From: Paenibacillus terricola
Lineage (GTDB): Bacteria; Bacillota; Bacilli; Paenibacillales; Paenibacillaceae
DNA length: 64,000 nt
NCBI RefSeq assembly: GCF_014779765.1
Contig: NZ_JACXZA010000008.1
Span: 176,096-240,095, forward strand
Reading direction: 5' to 3'
Each line of letters begins with the position of its first letter. Within the stretch, counting starts at the first letter, position 1. Position numbers and translations under genes: made by a program. Below, in pieces: positions 44,758 through 54,124 of this stretch. The notes below the pieces were generated by a model. That model was not told where the DNA came from, made no database searches, and saw only the letters and a list, made by a program, of their open reading frames with translations.

Positions 44758-45825
44758 ATGCGAAATAAGAATGTGACAGCGGTACCTACCGAGCATCTCA
44801 GGTCAGTTGATGCCGAATTTCAAGGTTCGATGCAAGAGGTTTCTTATGAGGTATACAACTATATCGATTTATCGCGACAACTTGTAACCAATCGGAATAT
44901 CGATATCAGTGAAGCAGGAAGAGAAGCCATTGCAGGGGATGCCATATGGAAGAAATGCAACGTCTACTTACCTGCGGGCTATGACGCAAACGACACGGAT
45001 GTCAAATACAATGTACTGTATTTACTGCACGGAGTCGGCGGAGATCAATTTGAGTGGTTAAGCAGCAATGGTAAGGTTGACGGCCGATTTATTATTTGCA
45101 ATCTATTTGACAATCTTATTGCAAACGGAGATATCGATCCGCTGATCGTCGTATTTCCCAACGGTAGAAGCGCGCATGACTGGACGGACAGTTCCTTTAA
45201 TTCCGAGGGTACCAATATGCTAGGATTTTATTACTTCGATTATGAGTTGAGATACGATTTGATTCCGTTTATAGAATCAAACTACAATACCTACGCGGAT
45301 ATAGCAGACACATCCTCCGAGGGAATCCTATTCAATCGCGCTCACAGAGCGATCGCCGGGCTTTCGATGGGGGGAATGCAGGCTCTGAATCTGATCCTCG
45401 GCGGGTATAGATATGATTCGACGCGATTCACTGGAACCGATAGCATCTGGGGCAATGGGCTGGATCAAACGGTGCTCACGTCAGGCATGATAGATTTGTT
45501 TGCTTATGTCGGAGCTTTTTCGAATGCTCCTACTTCAAGCGAAGGCAACGTTCTTGGAGCAACTCTCGCATCAAGCGATCATAAGCTTCGTTTGCTATAT
45601 ATGACCTGCGGAGAAGCCGATTTCGCGATTCGCAGCTATGCCAAATCGGTGGAAGGGCTGTTAGATCAAGCGGGAAATCATCTCGAACATTTTTATCAAA
45701 TTCTGATTAAGGATGGTTCTCATGATTTCAATGTTTGGAATAATGGCGTATACAACTATAGTCGCTTGATATTTACAAATAGCGATGAGTCTTTAATGTC
45801 TGATGTTGTACTGAAGACGTTGTAA
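44758..45825 (+). CDS. CE1-type esterase (feruloyl/acetyl esterase-like)
   Basis: 355 residues. Alpha/beta hydrolase with oxyanion-loop YLLHGVGGDQFEW, nucleophile S203 in IAGLSMGGMQ and H322 in KDGSHDFNVWNNG. It resembles the esterase-D/CE1 group that removes feruloyl or acetyl groups from hemicellulose. The first 60 residues are an extra N-terminal stretch (YEVYNYIDLSRQ). No signal peptide, so it would work on imported, esterified oligosaccharides. Monocistronic. Confidence 0.83.
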   Translation: MRNKNVTAVPTEHLRSVDAEFQGSMQEVSYEVYNYIDLSRQLVTNRNIDISEAGREAIAGDAIWKKCNVYLPAGYDANDTDVKYNVLYLLHGVGGDQFEWLSSNGKVDGRFIICNLFDNLIANGDIDPLIVVFPNGRSAHDWTDSSFNSEGTNMLGFYYFDYELRYDLIPFIESNYNTYADIADTSSEGILFNRAHRAIAGLSMGGMQALNLILGGYRYDSTRFTGTDSIWGNGLDQTVLTSGMIDLFAYVGAFSNAPTSSEGNVLGATLASSDHKLRLLYMTCGEADFAIRSYAKSVEGLLDQAGNHLEHFYQILIKDGSHDFNVWNNGVYNYSRLIFTNSDESLMSDVVLKTL

Positions 45826-45836
45826 GGATGCGACAA

Positions 45837-45876
45837 GAAGCTGGTAAATTGCCAGCTTCTTTTTTTTTTTTTTTTT
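45837..45876 (+). terminator. Terminator with a 17-T tract
   Basis: GAAGCTGG-taaattg-CCAGCTTC followed by 17 consecutive T (45860-45876). The homopolymer is unusually long. Confidence 0.92.
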
Positions 45877-46018
45877 GGGGGATCTATAAGTATGACTAGT
45901 GATTTAGATTCGGAGCGGAAGAATAAATACGAGAATAGTAGGATGCTGGATAATGCTGGAACTGTTATACTGTGGAGATACGTTATTCTATTAAATGGTC
46001 TGTAGGAGGTTTGGCATC

Positions 46019-47200
46019 ATGCATAATGTAAGCGGAAGCAAGATTGGGCGAACGAAGGCATGGAAAAGGCTGTTGATAATGCTGAGCGTGTTCTCGATCG
46101 GGTTATCCATTATAGGATGGGGCGGTCATCAGCGCGCCTATGCGGATTCTCCGCTCACGTCGACAGATTTCTATCGGGCCTATGAGGACATCGATGCGGT
46201 GGAGGCGGCGAAGAAAGGTGGCATGACGAAGGAAACGGCGGCGTTTCTTTCATCTGAAGAGCAGCCGATCGATGAGAAAGCGGCCGTCATCAATGCGATC
46301 TATGCGGGTGGAAGCGAGTGGAAGGACCGTCATTACGCTGACGATTATGCAAAACTCGTCTTCAGCAAGACACTCGATGCTTTGAACCCAGCGGAACTCG
46401 GCGGGGATGACCTGTTCGTGCTAGGTTATCTGAACGTCATGGATCATTATTTGCAGGTCGATAATGTCGCATGGCTTGTCAAAGCGAAGCAGGCATTGCC
46501 GTCCAGTCTAACCGTATCGCTAATTTACGCGGTTGCATTCTCGCAGATGGAATTCGACTGTTCGTGGGAATATGTCCGACAGACGTTGGAGGACTCGAAC
46601 CTGCAGGCGGATCTCCGGCCAGAAGCGGTCGACTTCATTACCGATTACATGAAGCTGTATGAAGGCAGCCCTTGTTCAGCGGAACAGGCAGCCCTGCTAG
46701 CTAATAACATCGAGACAGAAGAGTTGCTCGCAAGCTCTGTCGTGCTCTTTATTGATCAGCCGACGGTATTGAATCATGGCGTACGCGCCTTTGCCCTCCC
46801 TGGTGAACCCAATGTATCGCCATATGCGACGAAAGGTACGACGCTGGTTCCGCTGCGATTCATAGCCGATGCTTTTGGCGCTAAGGTAGGCTATGACCCG
46901 AAGAAGCATACCGTTACGATTCAAACGGCGTCGGCCTCATTTACATTTGTGCCGAACGAACATCGCTACGTCTCCAATGGCAAGCAAATCGCAATGAATG
47001 GCGCGATGGAAGTGAAACAAGGTCGGGCATATGTGCCGCTTCGCGTCATCGCGGAAGCGCTCGGCAAGCATGTGTATTATAATCAAGGGCTCATTATTAT
47101 TAGCGACAACAAGGCTATAGATCCAAGCAACAAGCATGACCAGGAACTGGCTAATGCCATACGGCAAAGGCTGCTGAAAGGCGAGCCGGTTGGTGGATAG
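46019..47200 (+). CDS. Secreted protein with copper-amine-oxidase-like (stalk) domain
   Basis: About 393 residues. Signal peptide with hydrophobic core LLIMLSVFSIGLSIIGW and probable cleavage after AYA. The middle is helical and unrecognised. The C-terminal 130 residues are a CuAO_N1 (stalk) domain with two repeats: TTLVPLRFIADAFGAKVGYD and RAYVPLRVIAEALGKHVYYN. In Paenibacilli such domains are found in many wall-linked proteins. Start 46019 has GGAGG 9 bases upstream. Confidence 0.85.
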   Translation: MHNVSGSKIGRTKAWKRLLIMLSVFSIGLSIIGWGGHQRAYADSPLTSTDFYRAYEDIDAVEAAKKGGMTKETAAFLSSEEQPIDEKAAVINAIYAGGSEWKDRHYADDYAKLVFSKTLDALNPAELGGDDLFVLGYLNVMDHYLQVDNVAWLVKAKQALPSSLTVSLIYAVAFSQMEFDCSWEYVRQTLEDSNLQADLRPEAVDFITDYMKLYEGSPCSAEQAALLANNIETEELLASSVVLFIDQPTVLNHGVRAFALPGEPNVSPYATKGTTLVPLRFIADAFGAKVGYDPKKHTVTIQTASASFTFVPNEHRYVSNGKQIAMNGAMEVKQGRAYVPLRVIAEALGKHVYYNQGLIIISDNKAIDPSNKHDQELANAIRQRLLKGEPVGG

Positions 47201-47255
47201 ATTTCGTGCAACGTACTCCGTAATCAATTAATATCCTTACTATATAATTGAACTA

Positions 47256-47288
47256 CAGAAAAAGCGCGGCTCAGCCGCGCTTTTTCTG
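47256..47288 (+). terminator. Terminator of the stalk-domain gene
   Basis: CAGAAAAAGCGCGGC-tca-GCCGCGCTTTTTCTG, a perfect 15-pair stem. Confidence 0.92.
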
Positions 47289-47321
47289 TTGGTTCCCAAC
47301 TCTTTTCCCACACGAACAAAA

Positions 47322-47460
47322 GCTGTGCCCCACAGGGGCACGCGACTCCAAGCACGATGTAACATACACGCGTCTTAGTATCGCTATCACCCCTTTCCGG
47401 GGTCCAGGGGACGGGAGTCCCATGGGGCCCTCCCTTGCAGGGAGGGTTTGGGTGGGTAGA
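47322..47460. repeat. GC-rich hairpin cluster upstream of rhaEW
   Basis: The 365-base gap before rhaEW holds, besides the terminator, a G/C-rich block unlike its surroundings with successive stems: GTGCCCC-aca-GGGGCAC (47325-47341), ACCCC-tttcc-GGGGT (near 47392-47404), and CCCTCCC-ttgca-GGGAGGG (47428-47446), plus CCAGGGG/CCCATGG between them. It ends abruptly in AT-rich DNA. This looks like a dispersed intergenic repeat or a structured RNA, not a gene. Confidence 0.5.
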
Positions 47461-47499
47461 ATCCTAAATATCTTTAGTTTTTTTTGTTTTTAGTATGTT

Positions 47500-47515
47500 C
47501 AAAGAAAAACAAAGA
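47500..47515 (+). promoter_or_regulatory. Direct repeat upstream of rhaEW, possible operator
   Basis: CAAAGA occurs twice with a 10-base step. DeoR-type rhamnose regulators are reported to bind A/T-rich direct repeats; this is only a candidate. Confidence 0.25.
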
Positions 47516-47565
47516 TGATAAACTAGGTCTATCAAATACAAACAGACAAATTCGGAGGTAAACAA

Positions 47566-49635
47566 ATGGTAAAAAGCTTATGGGTTGCCGAACAAGCTGC
47601 GCAATATACGAATGGCCTTGATCAACTGGTTTATCGCTCTAATCTTATCGGCGCTGACCGCCGCGTTTGCAATATTTTCGGCGGTAACACGTCCACGAAG
47701 ACGATCGAGAAGGATTTTCGCGGTCGCGATGTAGAAGTGATGTATGTGAAGGGCAGCGGCTCCGATCTGGGCTCCATGAAAGCGGGCAATTTCACAGGTT
47801 TACGCATGGATGACATTCGTCCTCTCTTCGAGCGCGACGCAATGACAGACGAAGAGATGGTCGCTTACCTCGGCCACAGCATGGTCGATTCCAAACATCC
47901 GCGCGCTTCGATCGAAACGCTGCTGCATGCTTTCTTACCATTCAAACATGTTGACCATACGCATCCGGATGCAATTATCAGCCTCTGCTGCGCAAGCAAC
48001 GGCAAAGAGTTGGCGAGAGAAATTTTCGGAGACCGCTTCGTATGGGTACCGTATATTCGTCCTGGCTTTACCTTGTCCAAAATGATTGCAGAAGGCGTTC
48101 TCGCGAACCCGAATGCTGAACTGGTACTGATGGAGAAACACGGACTTGTTACTTGGGGCGAAACGTCCGAAGCTAGCTACGCACAGACGATCCGCATTAT
48201 TAATGAAGCAGAGGCATTCATTGAGGCCCGCGTTAACGAAGCGAAGCTGTTCGGCGGCGTGAAGCACGCTCCGCTCGCAGCAGACGTTCGCCGTCAGATC
48301 GCTTCGCAAGTCATGCCAACGATCCGCGGTGCGGTTTCCGACAGCAAGAAAATGATTTTGTCGTTCGACGATCAAGACGATGTACTCGCATTCGTCGGCG
48401 GACAAGACTCGCCGCAGCTGTCGCAAGTAGGCGCGGCTTGCCCAGACCACCTCGTGCACACGAAGGTTGTTCCGCTCTTCATCGACTGGACACCGAACGC
48501 AGATGACGTAGAAGGACTGAAAGCGAAGTTGAAGGAAGGCGTTGCAGCTTACAAAGAGCAATATGCGCAATACTTCGAGCGCAACAAACATGAAGGCGAC
48601 GTTATGTTCGAAGCTGCACCACGTGTTATCCTTATTCCAGGCATCGGTATGGTGAACACGGGCAAGAGCTGGGCATTGTCGCAAGTAAGCGGCGCCCTGT
48701 ACCACCGTGCAATCGCTGTAATGCGCGGCGCTACGGCACTTGGCCAATTCGTATCGCTCAACGAGAACGAATCGTACAACATCGAATACTGGCCGCTTGA
48801 GCTGTATAAGCTGTCGCTCGCTCCAGCAGAAGCGGAATTCTCCCGCAAAGTTGCGTTCATCACTGGTGGCGCAGGCGGCATCGGCAGCGAGACGGCACGT
48901 CGTCTCGTGTCGGAAGGCGCACACGTAGTCCTGGCTGACTTGAACCTGGAAGGCGCTCAGAAAGTTGCAGACGAAATCAATGCGAAGTACGGCGAGAACC
49001 GTGCGATTGCAATCAAGATGGATGTAACGAGCGAAGAAGCGATCCAAGCGGCTTATGCTGAAGTAGCTGTCGTATACGGTGGCGTTGACATCATCGTCAA
49101 CAACGCAGGTCTTGCAACGTCGAGTCCGTTCGATGAGACGTCGCTGAAGGAATGGAACCTGAACATGAACGTGCTTGGCACGGGTTACTTCCTCGTTGCT
49201 CGCGAAGCGTTCAAGCTGATGAAACAACAAGGCATCGGCGGTAACATGGTATTCATCGGTTCGAAGAACTCGGTATATGCCGGCAAGAACGCTACGGCTT
49301 ACAGCGCTGCTAAAGCACTGGAAGCACATCTTGCACGCTGCATCGCAGCAGAAGGCGGCGAGTTCGGTATCCGCGTCAACACGATTCTGCCTGACGCCAT
49401 TCTCCAAGGTTCGGCGATCTGGAACGGTTCGTGGCGCAACGAGCGTGCCGCAGCATACGGCATCGAGCCAGACCAACTGGAAGAATACTACCGTAAGCGT
49501 ACGACGCTGCTCGTGAACATTTATCCGAAAGATATCGCTGAAGGCATCGCATTCTTCGCATCGTCCAAGGCTGATAAAACGACGGGCTGCATGCTGACGA
49601 TTGACGGCGGCGTACCAGCTGCGTTCACGCGCTAA
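47566..49635 (+). CDS. rhaEW: Bifunctional rhamnulose-1-phosphate aldolase / L-lactaldehyde dehydrogenase
   Basis: 689 residues. Residues 1 to about 400 form a class II aldolase (NIFGGNTSTK, HAFLPFKHVDHTHPDA with zinc histidines, LMEKHGLVTWG), which splits rhamnulose-1-phosphate to DHAP and L-lactaldehyde. From about residue 429 there is a short-chain dehydrogenase (FITGGAGGIGSE NAD loop, NNAG, catalytic YSAAK) that oxidises or reduces the lactaldehyde. The fusion matches B. subtilis RhaEW (YuxG). CGGAGG precedes the ATG. First gene of rhaEW-rhaA-rhaB. Confidence 0.94.
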   Translation: MVKSLWVAEQAAQYTNGLDQLVYRSNLIGADRRVCNIFGGNTSTKTIEKDFRGRDVEVMYVKGSGSDLGSMKAGNFTGLRMDDIRPLFERDAMTDEEMVAYLGHSMVDSKHPRASIETLLHAFLPFKHVDHTHPDAIISLCCASNGKELAREIFGDRFVWVPYIRPGFTLSKMIAEGVLANPNAELVLMEKHGLVTWGETSEASYAQTIRIINEAEAFIEARVNEAKLFGGVKHAPLAADVRRQIASQVMPTIRGAVSDSKKMILSFDDQDDVLAFVGGQDSPQLSQVGAACPDHLVHTKVVPLFIDWTPNADDVEGLKAKLKEGVAAYKEQYAQYFERNKHEGDVMFEAAPRVILIPGIGMVNTGKSWALSQVSGALYHRAIAVMRGATALGQFVSLNENESYNIEYWPLELYKLSLAPAEAEFSRKVAFITGGAGGIGSETARRLVSEGAHVVLADLNLEGAQKVADEINAKYGENRAIAIKMDVTSEEAIQAAYAEVAVVYGGVDIIVNNAGLATSSPFDETSLKEWNLNMNVLGTGYFLVAREAFKLMKQQGIGGNMVFIGSKNSVYAGKNATAYSAAKALEAHLARCIAAEGGEFGIRVNTILPDAILQGSAIWNGSWRNERAAAYGIEPDQLEEYYRKRTTLLVNIYPKDIAEGIAFFASSKADKTTGCMLTIDGGVPAAFTR

Positions 49636-49734
49636 ACTTCAATACCATTAAAGCGGCACCGTTCCTCATCGCTTAGCGAAGGGGATCGGTGTCCGTTATT
49701 CACATACGAATCGAAAATGGAGGCTGGATCATTG

Positions 49735-50994
49735 ATGGATGCTAACGTTAAACAAGCTTACGAAGCGGCGAAAGCGCTTTACGCACAACATGGCATTGAT
49801 ACAGGCGAGGTACTGAAGAAGCTGGCTGAAATCCGCGTATCGATGCACTGCTGGCAAGGCGATGATGTCAAAGGTTTCTTGAATCAAGATCAAGAACTGT
49901 CCGGCGGCATCTCCGTAACGGGTAACTATCCAGGTGCTGCACGTACGCCAGAAGAGCTGCGCGCCGACCTCGACAAAGCGTTCTCGCTCATTCCAGGCAA
50001 GCACAAAGTCAACCTTCATGCGATCTATGCAGACACGGATGAGAAGGTGGAGCTGGATCAACTGGAGCCCAAGCATTTTGAACGCTGGGTAACATGGGCG
50101 AAGGAGCAGGGCCTGGGCCTTGACTTCAACCCAACATGCTTCTCGCATGAGAAATCGTCCGACGGTTTCACGCTGAGCCATCCAGATCCGGAGATTCGCC
50201 AATTCTGGATCGATCATTGCAAAGCATCCCGTAAGATCGGCGCTTACTTCGGTGAGCAGCTTGGACAGACTTGCGTGACGAACGTATGGGTACCAGACGG
50301 TTTCAAGGACAATCCGGTTGACCGGATGAGCCCGCGCCGCCGTTTGAAAGAATCGCTTGACGAAGTGTTCGCAGAGCCAATCGATCCGAAGCATAACCTC
50401 GACGCGGTTGAGAGCAAGCTGTTCGGCCTTGGTTCGGAAGCGTATGTCGTTGGTTCGCATGAGTTCTATATGGGCTATGGTTTGCAAAATGACAAACTGA
50501 TCTGTCTCGATGCAGGTCACTTCCATCCGACGGAGACGATCTCGAACAAGCTGTCTTCGCTGGCGCTGTTCACAAGCGGCATCCTGCTCCACGTAAGCCG
50601 TCCGATGCGCTGGGACAGCGACCACGTCGTCATTATGGACGACGAGCTGCTGGAGATCGGCCGTGAGCTCGTTCGCCACGATCTGCTCGGCACGACGCAT
50701 ATCGGTCTCGACTTCTTCGACGCGAGCATTAACCGTGTTGCTGCATGGGTAGTCGGCACGCGCAACACGATTAAGGCACTGCTCCGCGCTATGCTTGAGC
50801 CAGTAGAAGCACTCAAGAAAGCAGAGCTGGAAGGTGACTACACGGTTCGCCTCGCGCTGACGGAAGAGTTCAAATCGTATCCGTTTGGTGCGATCTGGGA
50901 TTACTACTGCGCATCGAATAATGTTCCAGTGCGCGAGCAATGGATCAAGGAAGTCAAAGACTACGAGCAGAACGTCCTGCTGAAGCGCGGCTAA
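49735..50994 (+). CDS. rhaA: L-rhamnose isomerase
   Basis: About 419 residues. Converts L-rhamnose to L-rhamnulose. Family motifs: [51 protein letters not shown] and [14 protein letters not shown], which include the metal-binding Glu, Asp and His residues. GGAGG is 11 bases before ATG 49735. It lies 99 bases after rhaEW and 23 bases before rhaB. Confidence 0.97.
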   Translation: MDANVKQAYEAAKALYAQHGIDTGEVLKKLAEIRVSMHCWQGDDVKGFLNQDQELSGGISVTGNYPGAARTPEELRADLDKAFSLIPGKHKVNLHAIYADTDEKVELDQLEPKHFERWVTWAKEQGLGLDFNPTCFSHEKSSDGFTLSHPDPEIRQFWIDHCKASRKIGAYFGEQLGQTCVTNVWVPDGFKDNPVDRMSPRRRLKESLDEVFAEPIDPKHNLDAVESKLFGLGSEAYVVGSHEFYMGYGLQNDKLICLDAGHFHPTETISNKLSSLALFTSGILLHVSRPMRWDSDHVVIMDDELLEIGRELVRHDLLGTTHIGLDFFDASINRVAAWVVGTRNTIKALLRAMLEPVEALKKAELEGDYTVRLALTEEFKSYPFGAIWDYYCASNNVPVREQWIKEVKDYEQNVLLKRG

Positions 50995-51017
50995 TCTCAT
51001 GTCAGGAGGGCAACCCT

Positions 51018-52490
51018 GTGTCGAACATACTTGCATTTGATCTTGGAGCAAGCAGCGGCAGAGCGATTCTCGGCAAGCTGACGGACGGTAAGATCGAGAT
51101 CGAAGAGCTGCACCGGTTCCCGAATGATCCAGTACAGGTAGGGGATCGTCTTCATTGGGACATTCTTCGCCTGTACCATGAGATTAAGCAGGGACTGCTC
51201 AAGGCCAAGCACAAAGGAATCGACCTTGCCAGCATCGGCATCGATTCATGGGCCGTTGACTTTGGCCTGCTTGCCAGCGACGGAAGTCTGCTAGGCAATC
51301 CGTATCATTACCGCGACTCCTTGTACGATGGTGTGATGGAGCGCGTACAGGAAGAACTGGGCTCCGGCTTCATTTTCTCACGTACGGGTATTCAGTTTCT
51401 CCCATTCAATACGATCTATCAGCTAAGCGCGCATCGCGAGAATGGGACGGTTGCAATGCAATCGGCGGAACAATTCCTAATGATTCCGGATCTGCTCCGA
51501 TACTTCCTGACAGGCGAGAAGTATAACGAGTTCTCGAACGCATCGACGACGCAACTGTATAATCCGCTGAAGCAGCGGTGGGATGAAGAACTGCTCGAGA
51601 AGCTGGAGCTGCCGCAATCGTGGTTCGGACAAGTACTGCAGCCGGGATCGCCAGCAGGGCAGCTGCAGCCATCGGTCCAGCAAGAGCTCGGACTTGGCGC
51701 AGTACCGGTATACGCGGTAGCTGAGCATGATACGGCATCGGCTGTTGTTGCGGTTCCAGCGATTGAACGTTCCTTCGCTTACTTAAGCTGTGGGACATGG
51801 TCGCTGCTCGGAACGGAGATCGATCGTCCGATTATTACCGAAGAAGCGCAGCAGCTGAATTTCACGAATGAAGGCGGGTATGGCAATACGTATCGTCTGC
51901 TGAAGAACATTATGGGGCTGTGGATCATCAATGAATGTCGCAGAGAATGGGAACGTGCTGGTCAGACGTACACATTCCCTGAACTTGTCGCGATGGCGGA
52001 ACAGTCGCCGGCATTCACCACATTCATCGATCCGGACGATGCGGCGTTCCTTGCGCCAGGCGACATGCCATCACGTGTGCGCGACTATTGCAAACGTACG
52101 AATCAGCCAGTTCCGCACAATCCAGGCGAGATCATTCGATGTGTACTTGAGAGCTTGGCATTTAAGTATCGTTATGTGTTGGAGTTGACGGAACGATTAT
52201 CCGGTCAATCCTTCAACGGACTGCACATGGTGGGCGGCGGCATTCATAATGTATTGCTATGCCAGTGGACGTCTAATGCCATCGGCAAGCCGGTATGGGC
52301 AGGTCCTGCCGAAGGCAGTGCAATCGGCAACTTGGCTGTTCAGTGGATTGCACAAGGTGAATTCAAGGACATCTGGGAAGCACGCCGCGCCATTCGCGAA
52401 TCGTTCCCAATCACCATTTACGAGCCGGAACAGGGCAGTCAGTGGGAAGAAGGCTATGGTCTATTCCTAAGTATCACGGGCCTAGCGTAG
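51018..52490 (+). CDS. rhaB: Rhamnulokinase
   Basis: About 490 residues. FGGY kinase that phosphorylates L-rhamnulose. ATP-loop FDLGASSGRAILG (where most FGGY kinases have DxGTT), AEHDTASAVVAVP, SCGTWSLLGTE and GGGIHNVLLCQ are RhaB hallmarks. The GTG start at 51018 has AGGAGGG 7 bases upstream. Last gene of the rhamnose operon; no clear terminator follows. Confidence 0.96.
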   Translation: MSNILAFDLGASSGRAILGKLTDGKIEIEELHRFPNDPVQVGDRLHWDILRLYHEIKQGLLKAKHKGIDLASIGIDSWAVDFGLLASDGSLLGNPYHYRDSLYDGVMERVQEELGSGFIFSRTGIQFLPFNTIYQLSAHRENGTVAMQSAEQFLMIPDLLRYFLTGEKYNEFSNASTTQLYNPLKQRWDEELLEKLELPQSWFGQVLQPGSPAGQLQPSVQQELGLGAVPVYAVAEHDTASAVVAVPAIERSFAYLSCGTWSLLGTEIDRPIITEEAQQLNFTNEGGYGNTYRLLKNIMGLWIINECRREWERAGQTYTFPELVAMAEQSPAFTTFIDPDDAAFLAPGDMPSRVRDYCKRTNQPVPHNPGEIIRCVLESLAFKYRYVLELTERLSGQSFNGLHMVGGGIHNVLLCQWTSNAIGKPVWAGPAEGSAIGNLAVQWIAQGEFKDIWEARRAIRESFPITIYEPEQGSQWEEGYGLFLSITGLA

Positions 52491-52541
52491 TCTGATTCAT
52501 CGATCATGCGATTGTAATCTATAATCCTATAAACTACCAGT

Positions 52542-52676
52542 CTAACGGACTGCAAGAACGCTATTCGTTCCATCCAACCTTCTAAAGAAGCTAATGGACT
52601 CAGGAGACACTATTCTGGTCAAGAAGCACTAGAAGAAGGGAATGTGGATTTTAATAGCGCCACTGCAGTCCGTTGG
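52542..52676. repeat. Cluster of three related 24-26-base repeats
   Basis: Copy 1 (52542-52567) begins CTAACGGACTGCA and ends CGCTATTCG. Copy 2 (52591-52616) begins CTAATGGACT and ends ACACTATTCT; it is direct and matches copy 1 at 17 of 26 positions. Copy 3 (52653-52676) is inverted and matches copy 1 at 19 of 24. Copies 1 and 3 can form a long hairpin. No open frame here. Confidence 0.6.
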
Positions 52677-52771
52677 TGTGTTTGGTGACCTTCTTTGTGC
52701 CGAATAACGTGTCTGTAATGCGTTAGATATCCCTTCAATTTGTGGTAGATTATAGAAGAGGGGGAGAGGTA

Positions 52772-53296
52772 ATGCGTGGAATACATATGATATTAGTCTG
52801 TGTTCTTCTTTCGTCGGTGCTGTGGAGGTGTTCATCAAGAGAGTCGAGATCGATTCCGGATGGCATAAAACAAATAATGAGCGATTCAAGTATCCAATAC
52901 GACGAAATCATGCATATCGAAGTTTATCACGACGGATTTCTTGCTTTTTACCGCAATGATTCCGGTCTAAATGCAGGATTCATAAGGAATGCGTCGGATG
53001 GCTTGAAATGGATAATTGGCACAGGCGGCGCCGAGTTGGACTCTGAGATAGGGCTCTCTTGGACAGCTTCTAATCTAGTCGAAGTACCGATCTACTTCAT
53101 ATTTGGGGTGATCTCCGATCCTGATATTGCTCAAGTAAAGACAAACAAGCCTGACGCGACCTTAGAGAAAACTGCCAAAATAGTCACCACCAATGATGGA
53201 ACGAGAATATGGTTCGTTCTTTTCGAGAACCCAGTCAATGCTCCGCTGGACGTGATTGGTTTGTCAAAGGACGGAAAGATATTGAATGAACAATAA
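52772..53296 (+). CDS. Probable secreted or lipid-anchored protein, unknown function
   Basis: About 174 residues. A hydrophobic N-terminus (MRGIHMILVCVLLSSVLW) ends in RCSS; C20 could be lipidated, but the lipobox LWRC is non-standard. The remainder has beta-rich segments (YHDGFLAFYRNDSGLNAGFI, VPIYFIFGVISD, IWFVLFENPVNAPLDVIGLSKDG) with no recognised domain. GGGGGAGAGG precedes the ATG. Confidence 0.65.
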   Translation: MRGIHMILVCVLLSSVLWRCSSRESRSIPDGIKQIMSDSSIQYDEIMHIEVYHDGFLAFYRNDSGLNAGFIRNASDGLKWIIGTGGAELDSEIGLSWTASNLVEVPIYFIFGVISDPDIAQVKTNKPDATLEKTAKIVTTNDGTRIWFVLFENPVNAPLDVIGLSKDGKILNEQ

Positions 53297-53359
53297 TTAG
53301 GCGTTAAGTATGATAGAACGGTATCGTTATCAGCAAACGATCGTTTCTTACGGAGCAGA

Positions 53360-53390
53360 AGCCCACCAACAACTGATGGTGGGTTTTGCT
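53360..53390 (+). terminator. Terminator
   Basis: CCCACCA and TGGTGGG with an 8-base loop, followed by TTTTGCTT. Confidence 0.75.
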
Positions 53391-53585
53391 TAGCTTGCGG
53401 TAGATTCACCTTATGATGAAAAGAAGGATTTTTTCCACCATTTTGGCGAATACTATATACGTATGGGCTGCACCGATTAATTGCCCGATTTGTACTTATT
53501 AGTTAAAAGGCCGTAACTTTTATATGAGATTTCCCGTACTAGTGTTAGAGGAGTTGCAGCATGCGAAGAGGGGGAGCGATAAACG

Positions 53586-54041
53586 ATGAAAGCGTCCGAC
53601 ATTATGAATCGCCACGTCTATAAGGTGAAGGAAGGGGACACCGTCCGCGCCGTTATTGAGAAATTCATCGATCATCGTATTAGCGGTCTTCCGATTGTGA
53701 ATGATAGAAATGAAATTGTGGGTTATATTAGCGACGGCGACATCATGCGGTATATCGGCAAGAAGAATGATCGCGTTGTCGGCAATTTTTACTATTCGAT
53801 GGTCATAAGCGATCCCGAATGTTTGGAAGAGCGGGTCAATCACATTCTTGATCTGAACGCGCTCGTAATTGCGAAGCGCAAAGTCGTTGTCGCGTCATGG
53901 GACGAGGATATCGAGCAGATTGCGGCTACTCTTGGCAAGAAGCAAATCAAGAAACTGCCGATCGTACGCAGCGGCGTACTAGTCGGGATAATTAGTCGGG
54001 GCGACGTCATTCGACACGTGTTCCGCTCCGTTACGAACTGA
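53586..54041 (+). CDS. Tandem CBS-domain protein
   Basis: 151 residues made of two CBS motifs: residues 1-60 (DIMNRHVYKVKEGDTVRAVIEKF, GYISDGDIMRYI) and about 90-147 (KVVVASWDEDIEQIAATL, LPIVRSGVLVGIISRGDVIRHV). CBS pairs bind adenine nucleotides and regulate partner proteins; the partner is unknown. GGGGGAG lies 9 bases before the start. Confidence 0.9.
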   Translation: MKASDIMNRHVYKVKEGDTVRAVIEKFIDHRISGLPIVNDRNEIVGYISDGDIMRYIGKKNDRVVGNFYYSMVISDPECLEERVNHILDLNALVIAKRKVVVASWDEDIEQIAATLGKKQIKKLPIVRSGVLVGIISRGDVIRHVFRSVTN

Positions 54042-54071
54042 ATAACTGCAGGCTATGCTTGCATTAAATGA

Positions 54072-54111
54072 GACCGTTCCCCTGGTGCTAACGCCCTGGG
54101 AACGGTTTTTT
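54072..54111 (+). terminator. Terminator of the CBS gene
   Basis: ACCGTTCCC and GGGAACGGT arms with an internal GGTG/GCCC pairing, followed by TTTTTT. Confidence 0.88.
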
Positions 54112-54124
54112 GGGACGAACTGAG

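Noticed and set aside
47248..47493. Possible 81-residue protein before rhaEW
   Set aside because: It starts inside a terminator, crosses the hairpin block and has no ribosome site.
47935..49476. 513-codon minus-strand frame opposite rhaEW
   Set aside because: Composition artefact (Cys, Arg and Val rich) of a GC-biased gene on the other strand; no ribosome site or family resemblance.
49729..51051. 440-codon minus-strand frame opposite rhaA
   Set aside because: Same shadow pattern; rhaA is certain.
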